From an uncultured Microscilla sp. (GTDB lineage: Bacteria > Bacteroidota > Bacteroidia > Cytophagales > Microscillaceae): 64,000 nt of DNA. A program made the position numbers and the translations under genes. Shown here piece after piece: positions 28,890 through 37,669 of this stretch (the first letter of the stretch is position 1; the number at the start of each line of letters is the position of its first letter). The notes below the pieces were generated by a model. It saw nothing but the letters and a program-made list of their open reading frames with translations. It had not been told where the DNA came from and ran no database searches. The DNA is taken from NCBI RefSeq assembly GCF_947493425.1, contig NZ_CANLRP010000005.1:1-64000 (forward strand), read 5' to 3'.

Positions 28890-29894
28890 TCACTCATTAT
28901 TATAACGGGGAGTATTAAGTTTTGGATCTGTAGTATGAAAAATAGGTATTTTGTATGATACAGATATTTCATGTGACGTGGGGTCTTTGGCTGATTGTCC
29001 AAAAAACACATAGTCAAAACCATACGCAATTTGTAGGGTTGGTTTCTTACTACTTTTATTCAACTTAATTCCTAAAATCAATGATGCTGATTCTTCTTGA
29101 CGATATGATATTCCAGCAAAATATTTGTTGTCGTAAGTAGTAATTGCCCCTAGATCAAACGAATAGCCGCTTAAATCTGTTGGTACCATTTTAACCAACA
29201 CAGAAGGGCTTACAGACCAAAGAGAGTTATACCCTCCTACATTGAAGTTATATCCAGCTAATACATAAAGATTACTAGCCAATATACCTTCACTTCCTTC
29301 TTGTCCAAAATTAAATTTTTGAGGAATGATATGATTCATACTTACTCCTCCAAAGAACGTATTGGAATGGTAATAAATGCCAGCTGCCATATCGGAGTTT
29401 GTTTGAGATAAAACTCCAGTCTGCAGTAACTTATCATCAGGGTCGATCGCCCTAAATTGATCAAAATCAATAGTTTGAGAATAAATACCTCCTCGCACAC
29501 CTATAGATAGTTTGGCTTGAGTACCATTACGACTACCAAGTGGTACGTGATAAGCATAAGAAAGTTGCGCTTCACGGTTAATCAGAGGTCCAATCATATC
29601 ATTGACAAAATGTAGCCCTACACCGCTACGAAAAGCATTATTGCCATAAGACACACTCATTACTTGTGTATTTGGACTCCCCCCATTATCAAAGGTTGGG
29701 TTATAGCCTGCCCACTGGGTTCTGTGAATAAATGAAGCAGAAAAATTACCTTCGACACCAGCATAAGCCGGATTGATAAATAACTGATTAAACATGTACT
29801 GGCTAAACTGTGCATCTTGTTGTGCTTTTACAGTAGTAGTTGTACTGCCTAACAGTAAAAAAAACAGTAATATTACTCTAGGAATCCTGTTCAT
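28890..29894 (-). CDS. PorP/SprF-family T9SS outer-membrane protein
   Basis: 334 residues. A signal peptide (ending VKAQ) is followed by the family signature AQFSQYMFNQLFINPAYAG, then an outer-membrane beta-barrel pattern to DYVFFGQS and HEISVSYKIPIF. PorP/SprF proteins form 14-stranded barrels that hold T9SS cargo or adhesins at the surface. Position directly upstream of gldK favours a true PorP role, but paralogues (SprF) are common, so I leave the symbol empty. The ATG lies five bases after a hairpin-plus-T-run (29900-29963). Confidence 0.93.
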   Translation of the reverse strand: MNRIPRVILLFFLLLGSTTTTVKAQQDAQFSQYMFNQLFINPAYAGVEGNFSASFIHRTQWAGYNPTFDNGGSPNTQVMSVSYGNNAFRSGVGLHFVNDMIGPLINREAQLSYAYHVPLGSRNGTQAKLSIGVRGGIYSQTIDFDQFRAIDPDDKLLQTGVLSQTNSDMAAGIYYHSNTFFGGVSMNHIIPQKFNFGQEGSEGILASNLYVLAGYNFNVGGYNSLWSVSPSVLVKMVPTDLSGYSFDLGAITTYDNKYFAGISYRQEESASLILGIKLNKSSKKPTLQIAYGFDYVFFGQSAKDPTSHEISVSYKIPIFHTTDPKLNTPRYNNE

Positions 29895-29899
29895 AAGTC

Positions 29900-29963
29900 A
29901 AAAAAATAGCTTTGTTAAATAAACTTATAAATATTATGCAAGCATAAGTTTATAACAAAGCTA
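29900..29963 (-). terminator. Long hairpin with T7 tract just before porP
   Basis: Read on the minus strand, tagctttgttataaacttat pairs with ataagtttatttaacaaagc around a 15-base loop (about 20 pairs, one 2-base bulge). It is followed at once by TTTTTTT and then, after five bases, by the porP ATG. It should terminate transcription from hemD or act as a leader attenuator. Confidence 0.8.
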
Positions 29964-29983
29964 CTTGATTGTAAAACTTATAC

Positions 29984-30781
29984 TTACTTGATATTATTCG
30001 AAACCTTGATATAGTTTTCTATAGCCCCAGTCATTGAGGGAGCATTTGGCATAGGTGCTTCTATATCCAACACCAAGCCTGCATCTCTTACAGCCTTGGC
30101 AGTAGTAGGACCAAAAGCTGCTATACGAGTTTTATTTTGTTTAAAGTCTGGAAAGTTTGCAAATAAAGACTGTATTCCTGATGGACTAAAGAATGCAATA
30201 ACATCATAATTCACATCAGACAAATCTGATAAATCACTCGCAACTGTTCTATATAATACTACTTCTGTAAAGTTGTAGTCATTTTTAGTCAAGAAATTTG
30301 GGATATCATCTTTTCGGATATCTGAGCAAGGGAAAAGATATTTCTCCCCTTTATGCTTTTTTACAATTTCTAATAAATCCTTTGCAGTTTTTAAACCTGT
30401 GAAAATTTTTCGTTTCCTCACTACGATATACTTTTGTAAGTAATTGGCAGTTTGGCTTGATACGCAAAAATATTTCATATCTGCGGGCACTTCAATTTTC
30501 ATGTTTTTACACATTTCAAAAAAAAGTGTGACTGCTTTTCTACTAGTAAAAATCACGGCAGAATGGGCCAAAATATCGACTTTTTGTTTTCTGAACTCTT
30601 TTACAGAAACCGGTACAACATCGATAAATGGACGAAAATCTACCTTAATTCCGTATTTTTCTGCTAATTTAAAATAGGGTGATTTATCGTTACTAGGTTT
30701 AGGTTGTGAAACTAAAATGCTTTCTACTTTAAGAAGTCGCTCACGAACAATTTGAGGCATTTGAGGGTGTAGTTCACTCAT
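29984..30781 (-). CDS. hemD: Uroporphyrinogen-III synthase
   Basis: 265 residues, slightly longer than the usual 250. HemD cyclises hydroxymethylbilane to uroporphyrinogen III in heme synthesis. The two-domain pattern is visible: VESILVSQPKPSNDKSPYF at the start, VIFTSRKAVTLFFE, KYLFPCSDIRKDDIPNFL, DVIAFFSPSGIQSLFANF and RIAAFGPTTAKAVRDAGL. Sequence conservation in HemD is always low, but the order of these blocks is right. It lies 42 bases after the DUF4271-like gene and before porP; this neighbourhood is common in Bacteroidota. Confidence 0.9.
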   Translation of the reverse strand: MSELHPQMPQIVRERLLKVESILVSQPKPSNDKSPYFKLAEKYGIKVDFRPFIDVVPVSVKEFRKQKVDILAHSAVIFTSRKAVTLFFEMCKNMKIEVPADMKYFCVSSQTANYLQKYIVVRKRKIFTGLKTAKDLLEIVKKHKGEKYLFPCSDIRKDDIPNFLTKNDYNFTEVVLYRTVASDLSDLSDVNYDVIAFFSPSGIQSLFANFPDFKQNKTRIAAFGPTTAKAVRDAGLVLDIEAPMPNAPSMTGAIENYIKVSNNIK

Positions 30782-30823
30782 GCGCTAAAGATTTTCTTTA
30801 CTGTTTGCTGATTACAAAGTAAA

Positions 30824-32020
30824 CTAGTTGAAAAGTAATAGTTTTATGCCAATTAACAAGGGGGTTAGTTCTGTGCTGCAAAGGTAGTAAAATAAATATA
30901 GATTTTTAAATTGAACCCGTTTATTTACATAAAAACTAACTAGCATAGTTTGGACAAAATGAAACCCTATGACAAAATAAATAAAATATTTATTCAACTC
31001 TGTGATGTATTCTTCAGCAGAAATAAGCATAAACACCGGAAAAATAACAGCTATAGTATAAAAGAGTTTTGATAGCCTCATGTATTCATAGAAATGAGTA
31101 TACTCTATTTTTTCCAGACTTAATAATATCCCAAATACTTTTAAAAGAATATATTTCAGAAAAATTAAACCAAATACAATAGCAAAGAACAATGCATAGT
31201 TGGCAAGCAGTGAGACAAAGTCATAGTTAGCATTTACTAGTTTAAATGATACGTTAAGAATACCCGTTACGTCCTTTTGTGCAAGCATAAAAAACAAGCT
31301 TATGACTAACGCATGTAAAGCTAAAAACAACAGGTTGATGGCATTAAAAGGCTTACTTATTAATGAAATATCCTTGCGAGATAAACTTGAAACACTGCTG
31401 CGAAAACTGTAGTAGCTTAAAAATGTTTTAGGGTGGAAATTCCAAAGTAAGGTAAATACTCCCAATAAGACCCCACCTATTATAATCATGAAATCTTTCA
31501 CTCCTGACAAATACCGACTTTTTTCCTGGATTTTAGATTCTTGCTTTTTAGTTTTTTTAGTTGTAATGAAATCTTCTTTAAAGTAGCCGATATGTACAGA
31601 CTTCAATGGAAGACGATATCCCCTATCATAAAAGGTAAAAAACAACTTCTTCTTTTGATCAAAAGCCTGCTGAAGGCTATCAATGCTGAAAGTAATCCAA
31701 CCCTCTTGCGTTACCTCTTTACAAAGTTTTTTATTTATAAAAATAAACACATCTTTAGGGCTATAAAGTGTAAGCGAATACCCTTTATACTTTTGGGTGT
31801 CTAACCAAAAACTAGCGGTTTTAGAGTCCACATGCCTGTCTTCTATGTAGGGCACATAAGAATTATACTTGGTGTCATACACTTGCCATTCATCTTCCAG
31901 GTCATAAATTTTAAGAAAACCATCCTGGAAGTTTTGTTTAGCATAAGTGTTTGCACACAAACCTAGTAACAACCCTAAAATCCAAACTACTTGTAAAGTA
32001 TAATATTTCATAACAGACAT
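30824..32020 (-). CDS. DUF4271-type integral membrane protein
   Basis: 398 residues. A signal peptide (to about 27, TYAKQN) and a soluble beta-rich N-terminal part of about 150 residues come first. After a helix at about 175-195, a membrane domain with at least five more helices (LLFLALHALVISLFFMLA, LFFAIVFGLIFLKYILL, YFVIGFHFVQTMLVSFYV) runs to the end. The membrane half fits DUF4271, usually found beside hemD in Bacteroidota. Function unknown; the genomic link suggests envelope biogenesis or secretion. Confidence 0.85.
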   Translation of the reverse strand: MSVMKYYTLQVVWILGLLLGLCANTYAKQNFQDGFLKIYDLEDEWQVYDTKYNSYVPYIEDRHVDSKTASFWLDTQKYKGYSLTLYSPKDVFIFINKKLCKEVTQEGWITFSIDSLQQAFDQKKKLFFTFYDRGYRLPLKSVHIGYFKEDFITTKKTKKQESKIQEKSRYLSGVKDFMIIIGGVLLGVFTLLWNFHPKTFLSYYSFRSSVSSLSRKDISLISKPFNAINLLFLALHALVISLFFMLAQKDVTGILNVSFKLVNANYDFVSLLANYALFFAIVFGLIFLKYILLKVFGILLSLEKIEYTHFYEYMRLSKLFYTIAVIFPVFMLISAEEYITELNKYFIYFVIGFHFVQTMLVSFYVNKRVQFKNLYLFYYLCSTELTPLLIGIKLLLFN

Positions 32021-32039
32021 TTTGAGTCTTACAAATATT

Positions 32040-33866
32040 TCAAAATCTACTTATAAAACCAAAATGTATTTTAGAACGATTAAAGTTTATTGGCTGTTCT
32101 CGAGCTTTACCCAGTGCATAAACAATATTAAAAATACCTGCTTTAGTAGGGAAATTAAGCCCTAGACCAAACCCTAGAGGGGTATCTTCGGTAAAAGTAT
32201 TGATTGTTTTTTGTTGTAGCCATGATTGATCATAAAAAACAAATAAATATGAGTAATCATCAAATAAAAAGCGATATTCAAGATTGGCGATTACATAATG
32301 AGAGGCAAAGAAGGTATTTTGGTTATGCCCTCTTAAACTGTTGATCCCTCCTACCCTAAATAGTTCGTTGACTAATAATTGGTCATTGATAACTCCTCCT
32401 GTACTTAACTGCCAATAGAACACTGATTTTGAAGATGTTTTGGAGTAATGCTTCCACTTAGCTTTATATACCAATTTAGTAGTAGACAGTGGAATGTTTT
32501 TGTACAAATTTTCTGGTAACTCAGGGTTTTGTAAAATTTTTTTTTGTCCAATCTCCCCTGACAAACTTAAAAAATCACCTTTAGATGGATACAAGGCATC
32601 ATTCAAATTACTGTGTATATAGCCCAAACCATACGCAATAAAAGAAATGTCTAAGGTATCAGGCAAGCGGGTAGCATTTTGATAAATAAGGCTATTTAGT
32701 ACCCTAGAACTTTTAGAGTTTACAGTAACCTTTATTTTGTCTCCTGTTTTTAAATTATAGAATAAAACCCCACCTAAATCTATATTAACAAACGATGTAT
32801 CTTCTTTTAAAAGGTTAAATTTAAGCTGTAGATCTAATGCTGACCCAAATAATAATGGATGAGTGTAATCTAAGTTAATCAGTTGAGACTGAGACTCTGG
32901 TCTTAACCACTTTGCCGAAAGACTCTTACCAGACCTAAACATGTTTTGCAATAGAAGATCAAACTCCCCCATCCACTCTAGAGTGCCAGGGTTTTGTTCA
33001 TTAGGAAGTAGTCCCACTAGTAAGTTTATTTGATTCGCTTTACGCTTTCGTAAAAACAAGTTAACGCTGGCTTTCTTTGCCCGAAAATCTACCACTGCTT
33101 TTTTTCTGACCTTCAAATAAGGTAATTGTTTCAATATACGATGGGCACTTTGCACTTTTGATTGACTAAATAGGTCGCCTTCTCTTAGTCTTAAGTATTT
33201 CATCATGAACTCTGGTTTTACCTGCAAATCACCCACAATGTGGAGAGTATCAAATAAAATCTGGGGGCCTTGATCATAGTTCCACTTAGCATAGACTTCC
33301 TGCTTTATAAATGTTAAAGAGTCTAGGCGAATTTGCGCAAAAGGGTAACCATGGTTCTCTGAATAACTTAACACTTTACTTTGTAATTTTGATATTGATT
33401 TATACAGAAAAGGTTTTTTATTATAGTATTTAGGCTTAAATCCTACATTGTGTATTATTTCCTCAGGAAGGTTACCTTTTTTCAAGCTTGCCCATATAAA
33501 CCTAGTACCTACAGAAATATAAGCAAAGAGGGTATCTGGGGTGCCTAGCAAGCTATCTAATTGGGCATTCAAGTAAGCTTGTTGATGTAGTTTTTGAATA
33601 AAAGATTTTACAGCCTTCTCAGCTTTTTTAATGTCTTGATAAACAGTGGGTACTTCTTTTTTTTTTAATGCTTGAATATCTTTTAAGTTTGCACTAATTT
33701 TTAGGTAAATACTGTTTCTTCTATTTGTTGAGTCTGCCTGTTTTGACGAAGGGGTTTGAGCATAGATAATAAAAGGAAAAAAATACCAGTATATACACCC
33801 ATAAATGAGTTGTTTTTTGTATTGAATACCTCGTCTTAATCTTATTATTTTGTCTAGTTTATACAT
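32040..33866 (-). CDS. BamA/TamA-like (Omp85) outer-membrane protein
   Basis: 608 residues. A hydrophobic segment at about 20-38 (ending FIIYAQ) is the signal peptide, after an unusually long charged lead (MYKLDKIIRLRRGIQYKK). POTRA-like domains follow (YKSISKLQSKVLSYSENHGYPFAQIRL, LRLREGDLFSQSKV), then a 16-strand-type barrel with the family VGGINSLRGHNQN (VRGF/Y-like loop) motif, ending in FGFISRF with the terminal aromatic expected of BAM substrates. It is smaller than BamA, so TamA-like or a surface-antigen paralogue is more likely. Its start overlaps the divergent hemW start by 17 bases. Confidence 0.9.
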   Translation of the reverse strand: MYKLDKIIRLRRGIQYKKQLIYGCIYWYFFPFIIYAQTPSSKQADSTNRRNSIYLKISANLKDIQALKKKEVPTVYQDIKKAEKAVKSFIQKLHQQAYLNAQLDSLLGTPDTLFAYISVGTRFIWASLKKGNLPEEIIHNVGFKPKYYNKKPFLYKSISKLQSKVLSYSENHGYPFAQIRLDSLTFIKQEVYAKWNYDQGPQILFDTLHIVGDLQVKPEFMMKYLRLREGDLFSQSKVQSAHRILKQLPYLKVRKKAVVDFRAKKASVNLFLRKRKANQINLLVGLLPNEQNPGTLEWMGEFDLLLQNMFRSGKSLSAKWLRPESQSQLINLDYTHPLLFGSALDLQLKFNLLKEDTSFVNIDLGGVLFYNLKTGDKIKVTVNSKSSRVLNSLIYQNATRLPDTLDISFIAYGLGYIHSNLNDALYPSKGDFLSLSGEIGQKKILQNPELPENLYKNIPLSTTKLVYKAKWKHYSKTSSKSVFYWQLSTGGVINDQLLVNELFRVGGINSLRGHNQNTFFASHYVIANLEYRFLFDDYSYLFVFYDQSWLQQKTINTFTEDTPLGFGLGLNFPTKAGIFNIVYALGKAREQPINFNRSKIHFGFISRF

Positions 33867-34980
33867 TCATATACCTTTTTGTAAGCAAGCCTGCTATTAC
33901 TGCGATTTTCATTTCAGCGTTAACCAAAATAATAAAAAATTGATTGTAGAAGCGATCAAGAAGGAAATTGTGCTGCAAAAAAACTATTTACCCAATAATC
34001 ATTTACACACAATTTACTTTGGTGGTGGCACACCTTCTCTGCTGAATGAGCAAGAACTTGCAGGAATTTTTGAAACCATTCATCACACATTTTCAGTAGC
34101 GCCTCACGCAGAGATTACCTTAGAGGCTAACCCTGATGACTTAACAAAAGAGAAACTACTACTACTTAAAAAACAGGGAATCAATAGGTTAAGTATAGGC
34201 ACTCAGTCTTTCCAAGATGTTTGTTTACAATACTTAAACCGAGCACACAATGCTACTGAAGCCAAGCAAAGTATCTTAATGGCGCAAGATAAAGGGTTTG
34301 ATAATATAAGTATAGATTTGATATACGCTATTCCGGTGGCAAATAATAAAGTTTGGCAAGAAGATCTACAACAAACAGTTAGCCTTCAAGTACAGCATAT
34401 TTCGGCATATTGTCTGACAATAGAAGAGAAAACCGTGTTTGGTCGTCAATTACAAAAACAACTCATCAATCCAATCAATGATGAATTTGCCTCTAGCCAG
34501 TTCAATAGTTTGATTACACATTTAGAGCAGAATCAATTTATTCAATATGAAATATCAAATTTTGCCAAACCAGGTTTTTACTCTCAACACAACAGTAATT
34601 ACTGGATAAAAAATCCTTACCTTGGCGTAGGTCCCAGTGCCCATTCTTATAATGGTTCTACACGTCAGTTTAACATAGCTAATAATGGTAAATATCTACA
34701 GGCTGTGGCTAAAAATACAATTCCTTTTGAAAAAGAAGAGTTATCAAAAGCTAATCAAGTAAATGAATATATTATGACAAGTTTACGAACAATTTGGGGC
34801 TGTGATTTGCGCAAAATTTCTCATAACTTTGATATAAATTTACTCTATGAAAACAAAAGTTACATTCATGAGTATATAGATAAAAAGTTGTTAAAACTTG
34901 AGGATGATGTACTGAAACTTACCAACAATGGTAAATTGTTTGCTGATAAAATAGCTTCTGATTTATTTATTATTGAATAA
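33850..34980 (+). CDS. hemW: HemW-like radical SAM protein
   Basis: 376 residues, start TTG. The product begins SSLYIHIPFCKQACYYCDFHF with the radical SAM cysteines at 11, 15 and 18, exactly where HemW family proteins begin, so the TTG is needed. FGGGTPSLL, EANPDD, INRLSIGTQSF and the late NSNYW and GVGPSAHSY motifs are present. HemW is a heme chaperone related to, but not the same as, oxygen-independent coproporphyrinogen oxidase HemN. It is followed 2 bases later by the cyclase-family gene, so the two form an operon. Confidence 0.93.
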   Translation: MSSLYIHIPFCKQACYYCDFHFSVNQNNKKLIVEAIKKEIVLQKNYLPNNHLHTIYFGGGTPSLLNEQELAGIFETIHHTFSVAPHAEITLEANPDDLTKEKLLLLKKQGINRLSIGTQSFQDVCLQYLNRAHNATEAKQSILMAQDKGFDNISIDLIYAIPVANNKVWQEDLQQTVSLQVQHISAYCLTIEEKTVFGRQLQKQLINPINDEFASSQFNSLITHLEQNQFIQYEISNFAKPGFYSQHNSNYWIKNPYLGVGPSAHSYNGSTRQFNIANNGKYLQAVAKNTIPFEKEELSKANQVNEYIMTSLRTIWGCDLRKISHNFDINLLYENKSYIHEYIDKKLLKLEDDVLKLTNNGKLFADKIASDLFIIE

Positions 34981-34982
34981 AT

Positions 34983-35738
34983 ATGATTTCACCCATAAAA
35001 ATACAGTATTTAGGGCAGGACTATAGTTTCAATCCTAGCGAACCTATTGATATTTCAATGATACTGAATGAAGATTCTGCCAACTGTTATTATGCAGACA
35101 AAGTTGGTTTTGAAACTTATGAAATGGGTGATTTTATTGGTAGTGTTGCCAGAGGCGGGGTAGTTAATTACCAAAAAATAACCCTTACTCCCCACGGCAA
35201 TGGTACTCATACCGAGTGCTATGGTCATTTGTCGGCAGACAATAGTGCTAATATATACAATTGTTTGAAAGAGTATATGTTTGTGTGTCAACTGGTAACT
35301 CTTCCAGTACATCAACAAGGTGAAGATCAGTTAGTGACCTTGCAGGACTTAAAAAATAATATGCTTCAACAAATACCTGAGGCCTTGATTATTAGAACAA
35401 TACCTAATACTCCTGATAAGCTTACCAGACAATACTCAGGGAGTAACCCCCCCTACCTGGAAGCAAGCATTGGTAAATTTCTGGCTGATCACAAAGTAAA
35501 ACATTTATTAGTTGACTTGCCTTCAGTAGACAGAGAAGTAGATGGGGGAAAGTTATTGTGTCACCGGGCTTTTTGGCAGCATCCTGAAAAAACTCGCAAG
35601 GATAGTACAATTACTGAGTTGGTTTATGTAAATTCAACCGTTCCTGACGGGTTGTATTTACTCAACCTACAAGTAATTAGTTTGTGGAGTGATGCAAGCC
35701 CTAGTAAACCTATAATTTATCCGCTTAGTAAAATTTAG
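34983..35738 (+). CDS. Cyclase-family (kynurenine formamidase-like) hydrolase
   Basis: 251 residues. The metal-binding motif HGNGTHTECYGH (about residues 74-85) corresponds to the HxGTHxDxPxH motif of the cyclase/KynB family, with some changes. A later segment, LLVDLPSVDREVDGGKLLCHRAFW, carries the family's second histidine region. Such enzymes hydrolyse N-formylkynurenine or similar amides with zinc or manganese. The substrate here is unknown and no tryptophan-catabolism gene is in the window. It starts 2 bases after hemW. Confidence 0.82.
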   Translation: MISPIKIQYLGQDYSFNPSEPIDISMILNEDSANCYYADKVGFETYEMGDFIGSVARGGVVNYQKITLTPHGNGTHTECYGHLSADNSANIYNCLKEYMFVCQLVTLPVHQQGEDQLVTLQDLKNNMLQQIPEALIIRTIPNTPDKLTRQYSGSNPPYLEASIGKFLADHKVKHLLVDLPSVDREVDGGKLLCHRAFWQHPEKTRKDSTITELVYVNSTVPDGLYLLNLQVISLWSDASPSKPIIYPLSKI

Positions 35739-35739
35739 T

Positions 35740-35874
35740 ATGACTAAATTGCAAACATCATCCAGCTCAATCAATGATGAGTTGAAAACCAAAACTGAAA
35801 AAGTAATTGCCAAGGTTGGTATGATAAATACCTTGCATTATCTTATTGGAACAATTCATGCGAATGGTAGATAA
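35740..35874 (+). CDS. Possible 44-residue peptide gene
   Basis: A short frame, ATG to TAA, starting one base after the cyclase stop codon (TAGTATG), which suggests translational coupling. The product begins MTKLQTSSSSINDELK and contains VGMINTLHYLIGTIHANG. No family is recognised. The tight spacing is the only support. Confidence 0.35.
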   Translation: MTKLQTSSSSINDELKTKTEKVIAKVGMINTLHYLIGTIHANGR

Positions 35875-35964
35875 GTAACATTTACCACTATAATAAAAGC
35901 TATATTACCAAGCTTTTATTCAGTATGTTAAGATAGATCAATAGCTATAAATACCATTAAAACA

Positions 35965-36351
35965 ATGACAAGCAAAGTAATGACTAGTGATGAGAAGAAA
36001 GCAATTTTGTTATTAAAATCTGTGATTTTCCACTATCATGGGTTAGACAAAGAAGAGCAACAAATACTGGATTCTACAGCTGAAAGGTTTGATGCCTGGG
36101 AAGAACTAAAGTGGGCAAATGACTTTATTTCTCTTGATTATTATACAGCTTTTGAGCGTGCCAGAGAGTATTTAAATGAAGTAGTGGGTAATTTGGATAA
36201 AGAAACCAGGTTAAACTACCTTAGTATGGTATGGGAGGCTAATAACGCTAAAGGGTATGTAACAGAGATGGAAGCAACTGCCATGCTTAAACTTGCCAAA
36301 GACTGGAGTGTTCAAAAGGAGCTAATGATGTTGGTAAGAAAGAAAAAATAA
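35965..36351 (+). CDS. Small helical protein of unknown function
   Basis: 128 residues, highly charged and probably all helical (EEQQILDSTAERFDAWEELKWAND, FERAREYLNEVVG, NYLSMVWEANNAKGYVTEMEATAMLKLAKDW). The layout is reminiscent of TerB-like four-helix proteins, but no metal-site residues can be argued. It sits at the end of the hemW-cyclase run, 90 bases downstream of the 44-codon frame, and ends in a bidirectional terminator. Confidence 0.75.
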   Translation: MTSKVMTSDEKKAILLLKSVIFHYHGLDKEEQQILDSTAERFDAWEELKWANDFISLDYYTAFERAREYLNEVVGNLDKETRLNYLSMVWEANNAKGYVTEMEATAMLKLAKDWSVQKELMMLVRKKK

Positions 36352-36372
36352 TCTCTGAAAAGATTATTTTTT
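36343..36372. terminator. Bidirectional terminator between the helical protein and serS
   Basis: aaaaaataatct and agattatttttt form a perfect 12-bp stem with a 6-base loop; it includes the stop codon of the plus-strand gene and is T-rich on both exits. It serves both convergent genes. Confidence 0.82.
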
Positions 36373-36394
36373 CTTTTCTCTCATAATCTAACTT

Positions 36395-37669
36395 CTAGTT
36401 AATTATATCAAATCCAGTATACGGCTGTAATACAGCTGGTACCTTAATGCCTTCTGGTGTTTGATTGTTTTCTAACAACGCTGCTACTATACGTGGTAAG
36501 GCTAGTGCACTACCATTCAAAGTATGGGTAAAATGCTTCTTATTATCTCCTGTTCTATAACGTAGTTTCATTCTGTTTGCCTGAAAGGTTTCAAAGTTAC
36601 TTACAGAACTTACTTCCAACCAACGTTTTTGAGCAGCAGAGTACACCTCCATATCAAAAGTAAGGGCTGACGTAAAACCCAAGTCACCGCTACATAACCT
36701 GAGCACACGGTAAGGCAAATTTAATTTCTGCAATAGTCCCTGTACATGCGTACACATCTCGTTTAATGTTTCATAAGATTTTTCAGGGTGTTGTATTTGA
36801 ACAATCTCTACTTTGTCAAATTGATGTAAGCGATTTAATCCACGTACTTGCGCTCCCCATGCACCTGCTTCCCGACGAAAACAAGGAGTATAACCAACGT
36901 GCTTGATTGGCAGATTTGCTTCTTCTACAATTACATCACGGTACATATTAGTAATAGGTACCTCAGCTGTGGGTATTAAGTACAAGCCATCTTCTTGGGC
37001 ATGATACATTTGTCCGTCTTTGTCTGGCAATTGCCCTGTACCAAAACCAGAATCCTGATTGACCAAATGCGGAGGAATAACTTCACTATAACCCGCGTTG
37101 GCTGCCTCATCTAAAAAGAAGTTGATCAAAGCACGCTGTAGTCTGGCGCCTTTCCCTTTATATACCGGAAAGCCTGCTCCAGTAATTTTTGTTCCTACCT
37201 CAAAGTCTATAATATCATACTGTTTAATCAAGTCCCAATGTGGCACTGCTTTGTCGTGTAGTGTAGGAACAGATCCATGCTCAGATTCTACCTTGTTATC
37301 TGTATCAGTATTACCTTTGGGTACACTTGGGTGAGGGATATTTGGAAGTTTATATAAAACTTCATCGCGTTTGTTGCTTACAATCTTCAGCTTGGCCTCA
37401 AGATCTTTTACTTCTTGCTTGCTACCTCCAACCTGTTGTTTTAATTTGTCAGCTTCTACTTTTTTGCCTTGCTTCATCAATTGCCCAATACGCTTTGCCT
37501 GGTTATTAGAAGAAGCTTTGAGGTTGTCTAACTTTGTTTGCGTATTTTTTCTTTGGGTGTCATACTCCAAAACTTGGTCTACCAAATCCTCGGCGTTTTT
37601 TACTCCCCGCTTTTGTAATCCTTCAATAACCTTTTGTTGGTGGGTGCGGATGTGCGGAATCTGTAACAT
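36395..37669 (-). CDS. serS: Seryl-tRNA synthetase
   Basis: 424 residues, the normal length. It charges tRNA-Ser (and tRNA-Sec where present). The N-terminal antiparallel coiled coil that grips the tRNA long arm is at about 25-105 (QRKNTQTKLDNLKASSNNQ onward). The class II catalytic core follows with LIPTAEVPITNMY, motif 2 CFRREAGAWGAQVRGLNRLH and motif 3 NGSALALPRIVAALLEN. It stands alone on the minus strand. Confidence 0.97.
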   Translation of the reverse strand: MLQIPHIRTHQQKVIEGLQKRGVKNAEDLVDQVLEYDTQRKNTQTKLDNLKASSNNQAKRIGQLMKQGKKVEADKLKQQVGGSKQEVKDLEAKLKIVSNKRDEVLYKLPNIPHPSVPKGNTDTDNKVESEHGSVPTLHDKAVPHWDLIKQYDIIDFEVGTKITGAGFPVYKGKGARLQRALINFFLDEAANAGYSEVIPPHLVNQDSGFGTGQLPDKDGQMYHAQEDGLYLIPTAEVPITNMYRDVIVEEANLPIKHVGYTPCFRREAGAWGAQVRGLNRLHQFDKVEIVQIQHPEKSYETLNEMCTHVQGLLQKLNLPYRVLRLCSGDLGFTSALTFDMEVYSAAQKRWLEVSSVSNFETFQANRMKLRYRTGDNKKHFTHTLNGSALALPRIVAALLENNQTPEGIKVPAVLQPYTGFDIIN

